64,000 nucleotides of DNA from Yanghanlia sp047501535 (GTDB lineage: Bacteria; Pseudomonadota; Gammaproteobacteria; Burkholderiales; Burkholderiaceae_B). The translations under genes and the position numbers were made by a program. The stretch is from positions 1 to 64,000 of the forward strand of contig NZ_JAZDRJ010000003.1 in assembly GCF_047501535.1 (NCBI RefSeq), given 5' to 3'. The notes under the pieces were generated by a model, which was given only the letters and a program-made list of their open reading frames with translations, was not told where the DNA came from and searched no databases. This document shows, one piece after another, positions 51,645-61,078 of this stretch (positions are counted from its first letter, which is position 1; each line of letters starts with the position of its first letter).

Positions 51645-54600
51645 ATGCGTTTTGAATCCATAGAGCTGCTGCGTTACGGTCATTTTTCCGGTGAGCAACT
51701 GGCGTTTCCGCAGCGTGAGCATGATTTCCACCTGATTGTGGGCGGCAACGAAGCAGGTAAATCCACTTTGCGCCAGGCGTTTCGTGATCTGCTGTTTGGT
51801 ATTCCCATGAATACACCCATGGCCTTTTTACATGCCGGCCCCGAACTCGCCTTGAATGCGGTGTTGGCCGGCGAACCAGGACGGCTGGCGATGGGGCGAC
51901 GCCGCAAACGCGATGGGGGGCTGGTAGATGAGGCGGGTGAGAAACTCCCCCTGGATGCGCTGAACCCCTGGCTGGGGGGCGTGAGCGACGTCTTTTACGA
52001 ACGCATGTTTGGTTTGGATCACCGGCGCCTGGAGCAAGGCAGCCGGGCCATGCTGCAGGCAGGTGATGATGTTGACGCTACGCTGTTTCAGGCTGCTGCC
52101 GGGCTGGCAACCTTGAATGGCGTGCTGGCGGGGTTGCGTGAGGAAGCAGCGAGCTTGTGGACGCCTCATCACAGCCGCCACCGCGCTTGGTATGCGGCTT
52201 CCGACCGATACAAAGAAGCCGATAAAGCGGTGAAGACAGCCACCGTTCGGCCCACGGCCTGGGCCGATGCAGAGCGTGAATGTCGCCAGATGGACGACGC
52301 TTTTGAGATGACGCGTGCCGAATGTACGCAGCTGCGCTTTATGCTGCGCGACATCGAGCGCCGCCGCCGCCTGGGGCCATTGCTGGTGCAGATTCGCGAA
52401 TGTGAAACAGTGCTAGGGCAGTTGGCGACGATTCAGGACGAAGAATCACGCTTGCTGGAACTGGAAGCCGAGCTGCTTGCGTTGGATGAAACACGGCGAC
52501 GTGTGGCGGCCCACCCAGCAGCCATTGCCCAATGCGAATCCCACGCAGGTTTGTTACGCGAACAATTAAGCAATCTGCTGCGGCAGCTGGGCAGGCAGGT
52601 GTCCACAGAGGCATCCGCCTCATCGTTGGATGAACTGGCGGCAGGTTTGCCGCCGCAGCCGTTGCGCCATGAAATTATCCAGCTATTGCAGGAGGGGCGC
52701 GAATTGCGTGCGCAACGCCAGACCTCAATGCAGGCCCAACAGGCCCGGTTGGCCGAAGTGGAAGAGTTTCGTGCCCGCGTCCGGGATCTGCCAGAAATAG
52801 CAGTCGGGCGGGCGTTAACTCAGGCATTGGAAGACGCCACCGCAGCCGGTGATATTGGCACGGCTTTGGATGGGCTCAAACGTAAGGCGCAGCAGGAAGC
52901 GCTTGAGCTTGACCGCAGGCTGGCTGCATTGCGCCAGCCGGAATTCGACGACATCACCGTGGCGGCTTTGCAGGCCATGTCGCCCTGGCCTGCGGAAGCG
53001 CTGGTCGAGCATGTTCAGCAGCGTCGGGATCTACGCGCTGAAGCCGATGCCGCCGATAAACGCGTACGTGAAGCCGGCCTCGAACTAAGTGCGGCTCAGC
53101 TCAAGGTCGAACAGTTCCGCCGTTCCCATCAGGCCGTGTCGCGCGATGAAGTGCTGGCGGCGCGGCGTGAACGCGATGCGCTATGGGAAAATCTGGTGGC
53201 TGGCCAAGAAAGCCTGGATGCTCAGGCGGAAAGCTTTGGCTCGCTGCTCAAACTCGCCGACCTGCTGGCCGACCGCCATCTTGAAGCAGTGGATGACGCC
53301 GCCCGCCTGCAGACGCTGGAACACGACTGCGAGCGCCTGCAAGTAGCTGTTCAAGGCTTACAGCAGGTACACGATGACGCTGCCGCCCGGCTGGCTGCCT
53401 TTGATGAACAATGGCGGGCCGATTGCGCACAACGGCGCCTGTCCGCGATGTCGCCGGCCGCTTTGCAAGGCTGGTTGCCGGGCCGCGAAGCTGCCTTGCA
53501 GGCGGACGAAAGGCTGCAAGCCACTCGCAGCGAGCTGGCGCGGCTGAACGAGCGCCATGACACACTTCTGCAGCGCTTGCTGGAGGCCATGCGTGCAGAA
53601 GCGATGGAGCAGGCTGGCGAGAACGCCGAAGCACTCGTAAAAGTAGCCAGCCTGGCTGAGGCGTGTGAAAAAGCTCGAGCCTGGCTGGCGCAGGCGGAAA
53701 AAGCGACAACCCGGCGCCAGGCGCTGACTGAACAGTTGCAACGCCTCGAACCACTGCTGCCCGCGCTTAAAGAGGCCTGCGATCGCGATGAGGCCGCCTA
53801 TGAAAACTGGTCGGCTCGACGCCAGGCCGCGTTGTTGCGTGCTGGCTTGCCGGAGGATGCCGACGATGCGTATGTCGAGTCGGCCATCAGCCTGTGTGCC
53901 GATGCTGACGATTTATGGGTTCGCTTGCGTGAACGCCAAGCTGAACAACAACGGCTGCAAGCTGAACTGCAGTATTTCTCGCAAGATTCGGCGACGCTTG
54001 CCAACCGTTTAGGGGTCACGGATTTCCAAGCAGACACGGCCTCTGAGCACGTAACCCGTTGGGTGGCCCGGCTGGCGCCGTTGCGGGCGGCTGAACGAGA
54101 CCGTGAACAGGCGAAAAAACAGTTAACCAGTCTGCTGGCGCGTCTGGCGGAGGAGGCCGAAGGGCGGGATCGCAAGCAAGTAGAAGAGGAGCTGGCAGAG
54201 GTCGACTTCTCGTCGCTGGCGGTTGAGGCTCAAGCATTGAGCCAGCGTCTGGAGCAGGCTGAACACCGGCGTGATGAGCTGGCTTTGCAACGCGAGAAGG
54301 CGCGCGCTGCTCTGGATGCGATTTCGGGCGGTGACGATGCCGCCCAGGCAGAAGCCCGCAAGCAGGAAGCCTTGGCAGATATGGCGGAAGTGGCCGAGCG
54401 ATATGTGCGGGTCTACGCGCAGCATCGCCTGCTGGAGCACATCACGGAGCGGTATCGGGAACGCAGCCAAGGGCCGCTGTTGGTGCGGGCGGGCCAGTTG
54501 TTCGCCGAACTGACTTTGGGCGCTTACGACGGGCTGGTGATCGATGAGGATGGGGCGACCCTATGGGCGCGTCGGGTTGGCGGGCGCCTGGCGCCGTTGG

Positions 54601-54872
54601 ACGGCTTGAGCGATGGGACACGTGACCAGCTCTACCTGGCATTGCGGCTGGCTGCTTTGGAGCTCTATATGGACAGTGCCACGGCCCTGCCATTTATAGC
54701 CGATGACCTTTTCGTGAATTATGACGATGGCCGCGCCTTGGCCGGCTTGCGGCAGCTGGCAGGCGTGTCGCGCCGCACCCAGGTCATTTTCCTGACTCAC
54801 CACGCCCATATGGTAGAACTGGCCCAACAGCATTTGGCTGAACAAGTTCATGTGATTGAACTGGGAACTTGA
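51645..54872 (+). CDS. SbcC/Rad50-like AAA ATPase (YhaN type)
   Basis: A 1,075-residue protein with split nucleotide-binding halves: N-terminal Walker A GGNEAGKST (33-41) and C-terminal signature GLSDGTRDQLYLALRLAALELY, Walker B LPFIADDLFVNYDD and FLTHHAHM, separated by about 800 residues of leucine/alanine-rich coiled coil. This is the Rad50-like architecture. There is no obvious CxxC zinc hook at the coil apex, a difference from SbcC. It should open and close around DNA with the nuclease encoded upstream. Start ATG 51645 directly follows the preceding stop. Confidence 0.92.
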   Translation: MRFESIELLRYGHFSGEQLAFPQREHDFHLIVGGNEAGKSTLRQAFRDLLFGIPMNTPMAFLHAGPELALNAVLAGEPGRLAMGRRRKRDGGLVDEAGEKLPLDALNPWLGGVSDVFYERMFGLDHRRLEQGSRAMLQAGDDVDATLFQAAAGLATLNGVLAGLREEAASLWTPHHSRHRAWYAASDRYKEADKAVKTATVRPTAWADAERECRQMDDAFEMTRAECTQLRFMLRDIERRRRLGPLLVQIRECETVLGQLATIQDEESRLLELEAELLALDETRRRVAAHPAAIAQCESHAGLLREQLSNLLRQLGRQVSTEASASSLDELAAGLPPQPLRHEIIQLLQEGRELRAQRQTSMQAQQARLAEVEEFRARVRDLPEIAVGRALTQALEDATAAGDIGTALDGLKRKAQQEALELDRRLAALRQPEFDDITVAALQAMSPWPAEALVEHVQQRRDLRAEADAADKRVREAGLELSAAQLKVEQFRRSHQAVSRDEVLAARRERDALWENLVAGQESLDAQAESFGSLLKLADLLADRHLEAVDDAARLQTLEHDCERLQVAVQGLQQVHDDAAARLAAFDEQWRADCAQRRLSAMSPAALQGWLPGREAALQADERLQATRSELARLNERHDTLLQRLLEAMRAEAMEQAGENAEALVKVASLAEACEKARAWLAQAEKATTRRQALTEQLQRLEPLLPALKEACDRDEAAYENWSARRQAALLRAGLPEDADDAYVESAISLCADADDLWVRLRERQAEQQRLQAELQYFSQDSATLANRLGVTDFQADTASEHVTRWVARLAPLRAAERDREQAKKQLTSLLARLAEEAEGRDRKQVEEELAEVDFSSLAVEAQALSQRLEQAEHRRDELALQREKARAALDAISGGDDAAQAEARKQEALADMAEVAERYVRVYAQHRLLEHITERYRERSQGPLLVRAGQLFAELTLGAYDGLVIDEDGATLWARRVGGRLAPLDGLSDGTRDQLYLALRLAALELYMDSATALPFIADDLFVNYDDGRALAGLRQLAGVSRRTQVIFLTHHAHMVELAQQHLAEQVHVIELGT

Positions 54873-54888
54873 ACCCCCCGGAGCGCCC

Positions 54889-55881
54889 TCATTCCATGCG
54901 TAAGAACCGCACAGTGGGGGATTTCACCCCTTGGGCGCGCCGCTGAGCGGGGGTAACGCCAAACCGTTGTACAAAGCTTCGTGAAAAATGCGCGGCGTTG
55001 CTAAAGCCGGTGCTTAATGCGACGCGGGAAATCGGCAGGGCGGACTGCTGCAGCAGTTCATTGGCTTTATCCAGGCGCAGGTTGCGATAAAACTGCATCA
55101 TGGGTTCGCCCAGTTGTTGGTTGAACAGGCGTTGCAGGTTACGCGCACTTTGCCCGCTGAGCATGCCAAGCTGCTCAGGGGTGAGCGGGTCGGCCAGGTG
55201 GGTATTCATCAGGCCGATGGCTGCCACCAGGGCAGGGTGGGTAACGCCGTATTGCTGTTCCAAGCTGGATTGTTGCGGGTCGCTAGAGGTTCGGATATCC
55301 GTGTGGATAAACCAATCGCTGACATGGGTGGCGAAGCCTGCACCGTGCTCCGCAGCAATCATGGCATGCATCATATCCAGCGCGGCCACACCGCCGGCGC
55401 AGGTGTAGCGGTCGCGGTCGATGACATACAGGCTGCGCTCGACCAGCAGATGCGGGTAAAAGTCGCGCATCGCCTGAACGTGCTGCCAATGTACGGTGAA
55501 CCGGCGCCCCTCCATCATTCCATACCGCGCCAAAATAGCCGAACCGCCGGATATCCCGCCCAAGGTCACGCCTCGGCCGGCAAGGTTGCGCAAATAGCGC
55601 ATCAATGCCGGGCTATCGTAAATCATAGGGTTGCCACCGGCAGCGACAAAGACCAGGTCGAATTTTTCTTGTACTTGCCCCCAGGGTTCGGTGTGAAAGC
55701 CGCCATTCGCGCTAGAGGGCATGAAGCCCCCGCTCTCAGACAAAAAAACACTTTGGTATAGCGGCCTTTCTGACAGCAAATTCGCGGCGCGTAAGGGCTC
55801 AACAGCAGTCGCCACCGACAGGAGCGAATAGCCGGGTGTGAGGATAAATCCAATACGAGCGGGGGGCGAAGCACGCGTCAT
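54889..55881 (-). CDS. gbdR: GlxA-type AraC-family regulator, GbdR-like
   Basis: A 330-residue regulator: an N-terminal DJ-1/PfpI-like domain (ARIGFILTPGYSLLSVATAVEPLRAANLLS; GVTLGGISGGSAILARYGMM) and a C-terminal AraC double HTH (about 225-325; ANELLQQSALPISRVALSTGFSNAAHFSRSFVQRFGVTPAQRRA). GbdR in Pseudomonas activates glycine-betaine and sarcosine catabolism; the divergent sox genes support this role. ATG 55881 is chosen; the frame runs 39 codons further without a start signal. The exact ligand (betaine, dimethylglycine, carnitine) is not settled by sequence. Confidence 0.8.
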   Translation of the reverse strand: MTRASPPARIGFILTPGYSLLSVATAVEPLRAANLLSERPLYQSVFLSESGGFMPSSANGGFHTEPWGQVQEKFDLVFVAAGGNPMIYDSPALMRYLRNLAGRGVTLGGISGGSAILARYGMMEGRRFTVHWQHVQAMRDFYPHLLVERSLYVIDRDRYTCAGGVAALDMMHAMIAAEHGAGFATHVSDWFIHTDIRTSSDPQQSSLEQQYGVTHPALVAAIGLMNTHLADPLTPEQLGMLSGQSARNLQRLFNQQLGEPMMQFYRNLRLDKANELLQQSALPISRVALSTGFSNAAHFSRSFVQRFGVTPAQRRAQGVKSPTVRFLRME

Positions 55882-55985
55882 AGCAGATTGTCTGAAATAG
55901 GCCTGATTTTGTCTTTTTAAGAATACTGTGTTTTGCGTGACTCCTGCAAAATGACAACTTAACCTTCTCCTTGGCGGACTTCGTG

Positions 55986-57239
55986 GTGGGCTATTCAATA
56001 TTCAAGGTCATTAAAGAAGGGTTGACCGGCCAGCGTGGTTGGAAACCCGCATGGCGCAACCCGCAACCGCGCTCGCATTACGACTTTGTCATTATCGGGG
56101 GTGGCGGCCACGGTCTGGCCACGGCTTACTATCTGGCGAGCAAATACGGAAAAAAGCGCATTGCAGTGCTGGAAAAAGGCTGGATTGGCGGCGGCAATGC
56201 GGGCCGCAACACCACGATTGTGCGTTCCAACTATCTGCTGGAAGGCAATCAGCCCTTCTATGAGTTTTCCTTGAAACTGTGGGAAAACCTGGAACAGGAA
56301 CTGAATTACAACGTCATGATGAGCCAGCGCGGCGTGCTGAACCTCATCCATAGCGATGCACAGCGTGATGCATTCCGGCGGCGTGGCAATGCCATGATGT
56401 TGAGCGGCGCCGATGCGGAGATGCTGTCGCTGGCTCAAGTGCGCGCCATGCTGCCGTTTCTCGATTACGACAATGCGCGCTTCCCCATTAAAGGCGGCTT
56501 GATTCAACGCCGCGCCGGCACGGCTCGGCACGATGCTGTGGTGTGGGGTTACGCCAGAGCCGCCGATGCATTGGGCGTGGACATTATCCAGAACTGCGAA
56601 GTACAGGGGTTCCGCATTGAAGCCGGGCGCTGTGTGGGCGTGGAAACCTCACGTGGCTTTATTGCTGCAGACGTGGTGGGGGCTTCGGTTGCGGGTAGTT
56701 CCGGCAAAGTGATGGCGCTGGCCGACATCAAGCTACCCATAGAAAGCCACGTTATGCAGGCTTTTGTTTCTGAGTCGGTAAAGCCGGCGGTGCCGTGTGT
56801 GGTGACCTTTGGCGGGGCAGGCCACTTTTACCTCAACCAGTCCGACAAAGGCGGGCTGGTGTTCGGCGGGGATTTGGATGGCTACAACTCCTATGCTCAG
56901 CGCGGCAACCTGCCCCTGGTGGAAGATGTGGCGGAATGCTTTATGTCCATCATGCCGTCGGCAAGCCGGGCGCGCCTGCTAAGAATGTGGGGCGGGCTGG
57001 TGGATATGTCGATGGATGGCAGCCCCATCATCGATCGCACACCGGTTGACGGCCTGTATTTCAATGGCGGCTGGTGCTATGGCGGTTTCAAGGCCACACC
57101 GGGCGCCGGTTATGTATTTGCCCACTTATTGGCTACGGGTGAATCCCACGAAGTGGCATCCGCCTACCGTTTTGACCGCTTCCGTACCGGCCACGTCCTG
57201 GACGAAATCGGCACAGGTGCCCAACCTAATCTGCACTGA
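55986..57239 (+). CDS. soxB: Sarcosine oxidase beta subunit
   Basis: A 417-residue flavoprotein subunit of heterotetrameric sarcosine oxidase, which demethylates sarcosine to glycine and passes the methyl group to folate. FAD motif IIGGGGHGLATAYYLA (G38-G43), EKGWIGGGNAGRNTTIVRSNYL, RAGTARHDAVVWGYAR with the histidine (about H182) expected to bind FMN covalently, and the C-terminal YFNGGWCYGGFKATPGAG are all present. GTG 55986 is chosen because family proteins begin here and GGCGGA lies seven bases upstream; GTG 55983 or TTG 55971 remain possible. Confidence 0.94.
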   Translation: MGYSIFKVIKEGLTGQRGWKPAWRNPQPRSHYDFVIIGGGGHGLATAYYLASKYGKKRIAVLEKGWIGGGNAGRNTTIVRSNYLLEGNQPFYEFSLKLWENLEQELNYNVMMSQRGVLNLIHSDAQRDAFRRRGNAMMLSGADAEMLSLAQVRAMLPFLDYDNARFPIKGGLIQRRAGTARHDAVVWGYARAADALGVDIIQNCEVQGFRIEAGRCVGVETSRGFIAADVVGASVAGSSGKVMALADIKLPIESHVMQAFVSESVKPAVPCVVTFGGAGHFYLNQSDKGGLVFGGDLDGYNSYAQRGNLPLVEDVAECFMSIMPSASRARLLRMWGGLVDMSMDGSPIIDRTPVDGLYFNGGWCYGGFKATPGAGYVFAHLLATGESHEVASAYRFDRFRTGHVLDEIGTGAQPNLH

Positions 57240-57244
57240 ACACC

Positions 57245-57532
57245 ATGATTATTCACCATCCGCTCTTGGGCCCTCGCGACATGCGCGAATTTGTGTACTT
57301 AGGCGAGGCGGCCCTGATTGCGCGCCCGGACGGCATGTCGGAAACCGCTGCCGAAGATTTTCACACCTATTTGCATGAGCGCGTTAACCCGGCGGGCCTG
57401 CATCGAGAACTATGGTTTCATGAACAAGGCGACCGCTCGTGGCTGGTTGTCACCCGCAACACGGTCACACACGAAATTATGTCGGTTGAACTGGCGCGAG
57501 ATGTTGCGCGGGCACAGGGGCGGGGGCGATGA
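57245..57532 (+). CDS. soxD: Sarcosine oxidase delta subunit lacking zinc cysteines
   Basis: A 95-residue subunit, five nt after soxB and overlapping soxA by ATGA. The family core is clear (GPRDMREFVYLGEA; YLHERVNPAGLHRELWFH; TRNTVTHEIMSVELARD). In well-studied tetrameric sarcosine oxidases a zinc is held by two N-terminal cysteines (CPxCG), a histidine and a third cysteine. Here these positions read H5, L8, H59 and D63: all three cysteines are gone. Zinc binding is therefore unlikely in its usual form. The frame is intact, so this is divergence rather than a pseudogene. Confidence 0.88.
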   Translation: MIIHHPLLGPRDMREFVYLGEAALIARPDGMSETAAEDFHTYLHERVNPAGLHRELWFHEQGDRSWLVVTRNTVTHEIMSVELARDVARAQGRGR

Positions 57533-60483
57533 CACAGCGCAACAGACTGGCGGGCGGGCTGATCGACCGCAGTCATACGATAGAGTTCAGCTTCGATGGC
57601 AAGCGGTACAGCGGCCATACCGGTGATACCCTGGCGTCCGCCTTGCTCGCCAACGGCGTGCGCTTGGTGGGCCGTTCCTTTAAATACCATCGCCCTCGCG
57701 GCATCTGGTCGGCGGGCTCGGAAGAGCCCAATGCGCTGGTGCAGCTGCGTACGGGTGCGCGCAATGAGCCCAATACGCGTGCCACAACCGTGGAACTGTT
57801 CGATGGGCTGGAAGCGCACAGCCAGAATCGCTGGCCGTCGCTGGGGTTCGATGTCTTGGGCATTAACGATTTTCTGTCCCCATTTCTGGCTGCGGGCTTT
57901 TATTACAAGACCTTTATGTGGCCCCGTTCGTTCTGGGAAAAGGTCTATGAGCCGGCCATACGTCGCGCAGCCGGGCTGGGACGCCTGGCCGACGCGCCCG
58001 ACCCGGATCTCTACGATCGCGGCTACTTGCATGCCGACCTGTTGGTCATCGGTGCAGGGCCTGCCGGCCTGGCGGCTGCACTCACAGCGGGCCGTGCGGG
58101 GGCGCGTGTCATTCTGGCCGATGAGGATTTCCAATTCGGCGGGCGCCTGAATGCCGAACGCATCAGCTTAAATGGCGAGCCCGCCGCCACATGGGTGGCT
58201 GCTGTGCTGGCCGAACTCGCCACGCTGCCCAATGTGCGGCTCATGAAGCGCACCACCGTATTCGGCGTGTTCGACCACGGCATTTATGGGGCGCTGGAGC
58301 GGGATGCCGACCATCTTCACACACCACTTGAAGGTAAGCCCAGACAGACATTCTGGCGGATCTACACCCAGCGCGCAGTGGTGTGCGCCGGTGCGACGGA
58401 GCGCTCCATTGCGTTCAGCAATAACGACCGGCCCGGCATTATGCTGGCGGGGGCGGTGCGGGCTTATGCCAACCGTTGGGCCGTCGCCGCCGACCGTAAA
58501 GTCGCCATTTTCACCAATAACGACACAGGCCACCAGACAGCCGCCGACCTTGCCCGTTTGGGCGTCGAGGTGGTTGCCCTGATCGACAGCCGCAGCGATG
58601 CGCCAGATTGCGCAGGGGTCGAGGTATTAAAGGGCGCAGTCGTGGTCAATAGCACAGGCCGAATGGGCCTGAAATCGGTGACGGTACAGCTGGCCAATGG
58701 CCGTCAGCGCACCATCGCTTGCGGAGCCCTGGGGGTGTCTGGCGGTTGGAATCCCAATGTGCAATTGACTGCCCACCATGCATGCAAACCGGTTTGGAAC
58801 GAAGGCATTGCCGCCTTTGTGCCCGGGGAACGTCTGCCCGCAGGCATGTCGGTGGCAGGTTCCGCCGCGGGCTTAATCGCTACCGCAGATGTGTTGCGCA
58901 GCGGGGCCCAGGCAGCCGTCGAGGCTTTGGAAAGCCTGGGCCTGTCTGCCACGCCTTGCGAACTCCCTGATGCGAGCGACTCAACGCCCAAGCTGACGCC
59001 ACTTTGGCATGTGCCGGGCAAAGGCCGGGCGTGGGTGGATCTACAGCACGATGTCACGATGAAGGATGTTGCGCTGGCGCACCGCGAAAACTTCCGTTCA
59101 GTGGAACACCTGAAGCGTTACACCACACTGGGCATGGCTACCGATCAGGGGCGAACTTCCAACCTGACTGGTTTGGCGGCCATGGCCGAACTCACCGGGC
59201 GCAGCATTGCGCAAACCGGCACCACCATGTACCGCCCGCCCTATACGCCTGTGAGCTTGGGGGCGCTGGCGGGCCGATCCACGGGCAAGGGCTTCCGACC
59301 CTACCGATTAGTGCCTTCTCATCATTGGGCGGTTGAACACGGCGCGGTGTTTGTGGAAACTGGCAATTGGCTGCGTGCGCAATATTTCCCTCGGTCAGGG
59401 GAAACGCATTGGCGCCAGAGTGTGGACCGTGAGGTGCTGGCCGTGCGCCGCAGCGTCGGCCTGTGTGATGTCACCACCTTGGGTAAGGTAGACGTGCAGG
59501 GTTCGGATGCCGGTGAGTTCTTGAACCGTATTTACTGCAATATGATGGGCACGCTGGCCGTGGGGCGCGTCCGCTACGGGTTGATGTTGCGCGAGGATGG
59601 GTTCGCCCAAGACGATGGCACAGCGGCCCGGTTGGCCGAAGACCACTACGTGGTGACGACCACCACGGCGAATGCTGTGGCCATCTTCAGGCATATGGAG
59701 TTCTGCCGGCAATGCTTGTGGCCCGATCTCGACGTGCAGTTGGTTTCCACAACAGATGCCTGGGCGCAATACGCCATCGCCGGCCCGAATGCGCGTCGCT
59801 TGCTGCAAAAGGTGGTGGATGCACCCTATGACATCAGCAACGATGCCTTCCCCTTCATGGCATGTGCGGAACTAACGATTTGCCAAGAGGTACGGGCCCG
59901 GCTATTCCGTATTTCCTTTTCCGGCGAACTGGCTTACGAGCTGGCGGTTCCTGCTCGTTACGGTGATTCCCTGATGCGTGTGCTGATGGAAGCCGGGAAA
60001 GAGTTCGACGTCACGCCCTATGGTACGGAAGCCTTGGGTGTACTACGCATTGAGAAAGGCCATGCCGCTGGGCCGGAACTCAACGGCCAGACCTCGGGCA
60101 TCCATTTGGGCCTGGGCCGCATGGTTTCGCGCAAAAAGGACAGCATCGGCGCCGTGATGTCGCGGCGTATGGCGCTGGAAGACGCAGACGGGCACCGCAT
60201 GGTGGGGCTGCTGCCGGTGGATGGGGAGTCTGCGCTTCCCGCAGGCGCCCATCTGTTTGACGAACAGGCCCCGCAAAATATGAGCAACGACTTGGGTTGG
60301 GTGTCCTCGGCGGCTTGGTCGCCCCATGTGGGCGGGCCCATCGCTTTGGCCTTCCTGAAACGGGGAGAGCAGCGCATGGGCGACATCGTGTGCGTGGCCA
60401 GCCCGGTGGATGGCGTGAATGTTCGAGCCCGGGTGACTTCGCCTGTATTTATTGATCCCGAAGGAGAAAGGCTGCGTGTCTGA
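57529..60483 (+). CDS. soxA: Sarcosine oxidase alpha subunit
   Basis: A 984-residue subunit. The N-terminal part has a [2Fe-2S]-ferredoxin-like fold (FSFDGKRYSGHTGDTLASALLANGVRLVGRSFKYHRPRG), the middle a NAD-binding region (LLVIGAGPAGLAAALTAGRAGARVILADED, about residues 171-200) and the last 380 residues a GcvT-like folate domain (HWAVEHGAVFVETGNWLRAQYF; SGELAYELAVPARYG; TEALGVLRIEKGHAAGPELNGQ). It accepts electrons or the C1 unit during sarcosine oxidation. It overlaps soxD by four and soxG by eight bases. Confidence 0.96.
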   Translation: MTQRNRLAGGLIDRSHTIEFSFDGKRYSGHTGDTLASALLANGVRLVGRSFKYHRPRGIWSAGSEEPNALVQLRTGARNEPNTRATTVELFDGLEAHSQNRWPSLGFDVLGINDFLSPFLAAGFYYKTFMWPRSFWEKVYEPAIRRAAGLGRLADAPDPDLYDRGYLHADLLVIGAGPAGLAAALTAGRAGARVILADEDFQFGGRLNAERISLNGEPAATWVAAVLAELATLPNVRLMKRTTVFGVFDHGIYGALERDADHLHTPLEGKPRQTFWRIYTQRAVVCAGATERSIAFSNNDRPGIMLAGAVRAYANRWAVAADRKVAIFTNNDTGHQTAADLARLGVEVVALIDSRSDAPDCAGVEVLKGAVVVNSTGRMGLKSVTVQLANGRQRTIACGALGVSGGWNPNVQLTAHHACKPVWNEGIAAFVPGERLPAGMSVAGSAAGLIATADVLRSGAQAAVEALESLGLSATPCELPDASDSTPKLTPLWHVPGKGRAWVDLQHDVTMKDVALAHRENFRSVEHLKRYTTLGMATDQGRTSNLTGLAAMAELTGRSIAQTGTTMYRPPYTPVSLGALAGRSTGKGFRPYRLVPSHHWAVEHGAVFVETGNWLRAQYFPRSGETHWRQSVDREVLAVRRSVGLCDVTTLGKVDVQGSDAGEFLNRIYCNMMGTLAVGRVRYGLMLREDGFAQDDGTAARLAEDHYVVTTTTANAVAIFRHMEFCRQCLWPDLDVQLVSTTDAWAQYAIAGPNARRLLQKVVDAPYDISNDAFPFMACAELTICQEVRARLFRISFSGELAYELAVPARYGDSLMRVLMEAGKEFDVTPYGTEALGVLRIEKGHAAGPELNGQTSGIHLGLGRMVSRKKDSIGAVMSRRMALEDADGHRMVGLLPVDGESALPAGAHLFDEQAPQNMSNDLGWVSSAAWSPHVGGPIALAFLKRGEQRMGDIVCVASPVDGVNVRARVTSPVFIDPEGERLRV

Positions 60484-61048
60484 TTTTCGCTTATTTCAGG
60501 TGACCGCTTTAGGCGGCGCCCAGCCACGGGATGAACAGATTGGCGAACTGCGGATTCGTCAGAACGACAATGTGGCGCTGGCTTCATTAGCGGCGCGTGC
60601 CGGTCGGTTGGCTGTTGTGCAGGAAGCGAGCCGCCAGTATCTCGGGCACGATTTGCCCGGACCGCAAAGCATGACGCTGACACAGCCTATCCGCGCTTGG
60701 TGGGCGGGGCCTGAACAGTGGCTGTTCGAAGCTCCGCTTGCCAGCCATGAGTTGTTGGCTGACGAACTCAAACAGCAGTTTGGCGATCACGCGTCGGTCA
60801 CCGAGCAGACCGGAGGTTGGTGCGCCTTTGAAATCACAGGGCCAACTTGCATAGACGTATTCGAGCGTTTGTGCAACGTTGATATCCGTGCCTTAAAATC
60901 CGGGGCTGCGGTGCGATCATCCATTGAGCACATGAGCTGTTTTGTTCTGTGTAATCAACCTGGCCAGTCCTACAGTATTCGAGGGCCTGGCTCCTCAGCG
61001 GTTTCCTTGTACGAGGCCCTGCTTGACGCGGCCCGCTCCATCGCTTGA
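60476..61048 (+). CDS. soxG: Sarcosine oxidase gamma subunit
   Basis: A 190-residue subunit of tetrameric sarcosine oxidase (FRLFQVTALGGAQPRDEQIG; QTGGWCAFEITGPTCIDVFERLCNVDIRA; MSCFVLCNQPGQSYSIRGPGSSAVSLYEALLDAA). GTG 60476 is chosen, with AAGGAG nine bases upstream and an 8-nt overlap with soxA; a TTG at 60452 is less likely. The gene completes the B-D-A-G order typical of the operon. Confidence 0.92.
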   Translation: MSDFRLFQVTALGGAQPRDEQIGELRIRQNDNVALASLAARAGRLAVVQEASRQYLGHDLPGPQSMTLTQPIRAWWAGPEQWLFEAPLASHELLADELKQQFGDHASVTEQTGGWCAFEITGPTCIDVFERLCNVDIRALKSGAAVRSSIEHMSCFVLCNQPGQSYSIRGPGSSAVSLYEALLDAARSIA

Positions 61049-61078
61049 TTCTGAATTTACATATAGAGGTTTGTTTTC

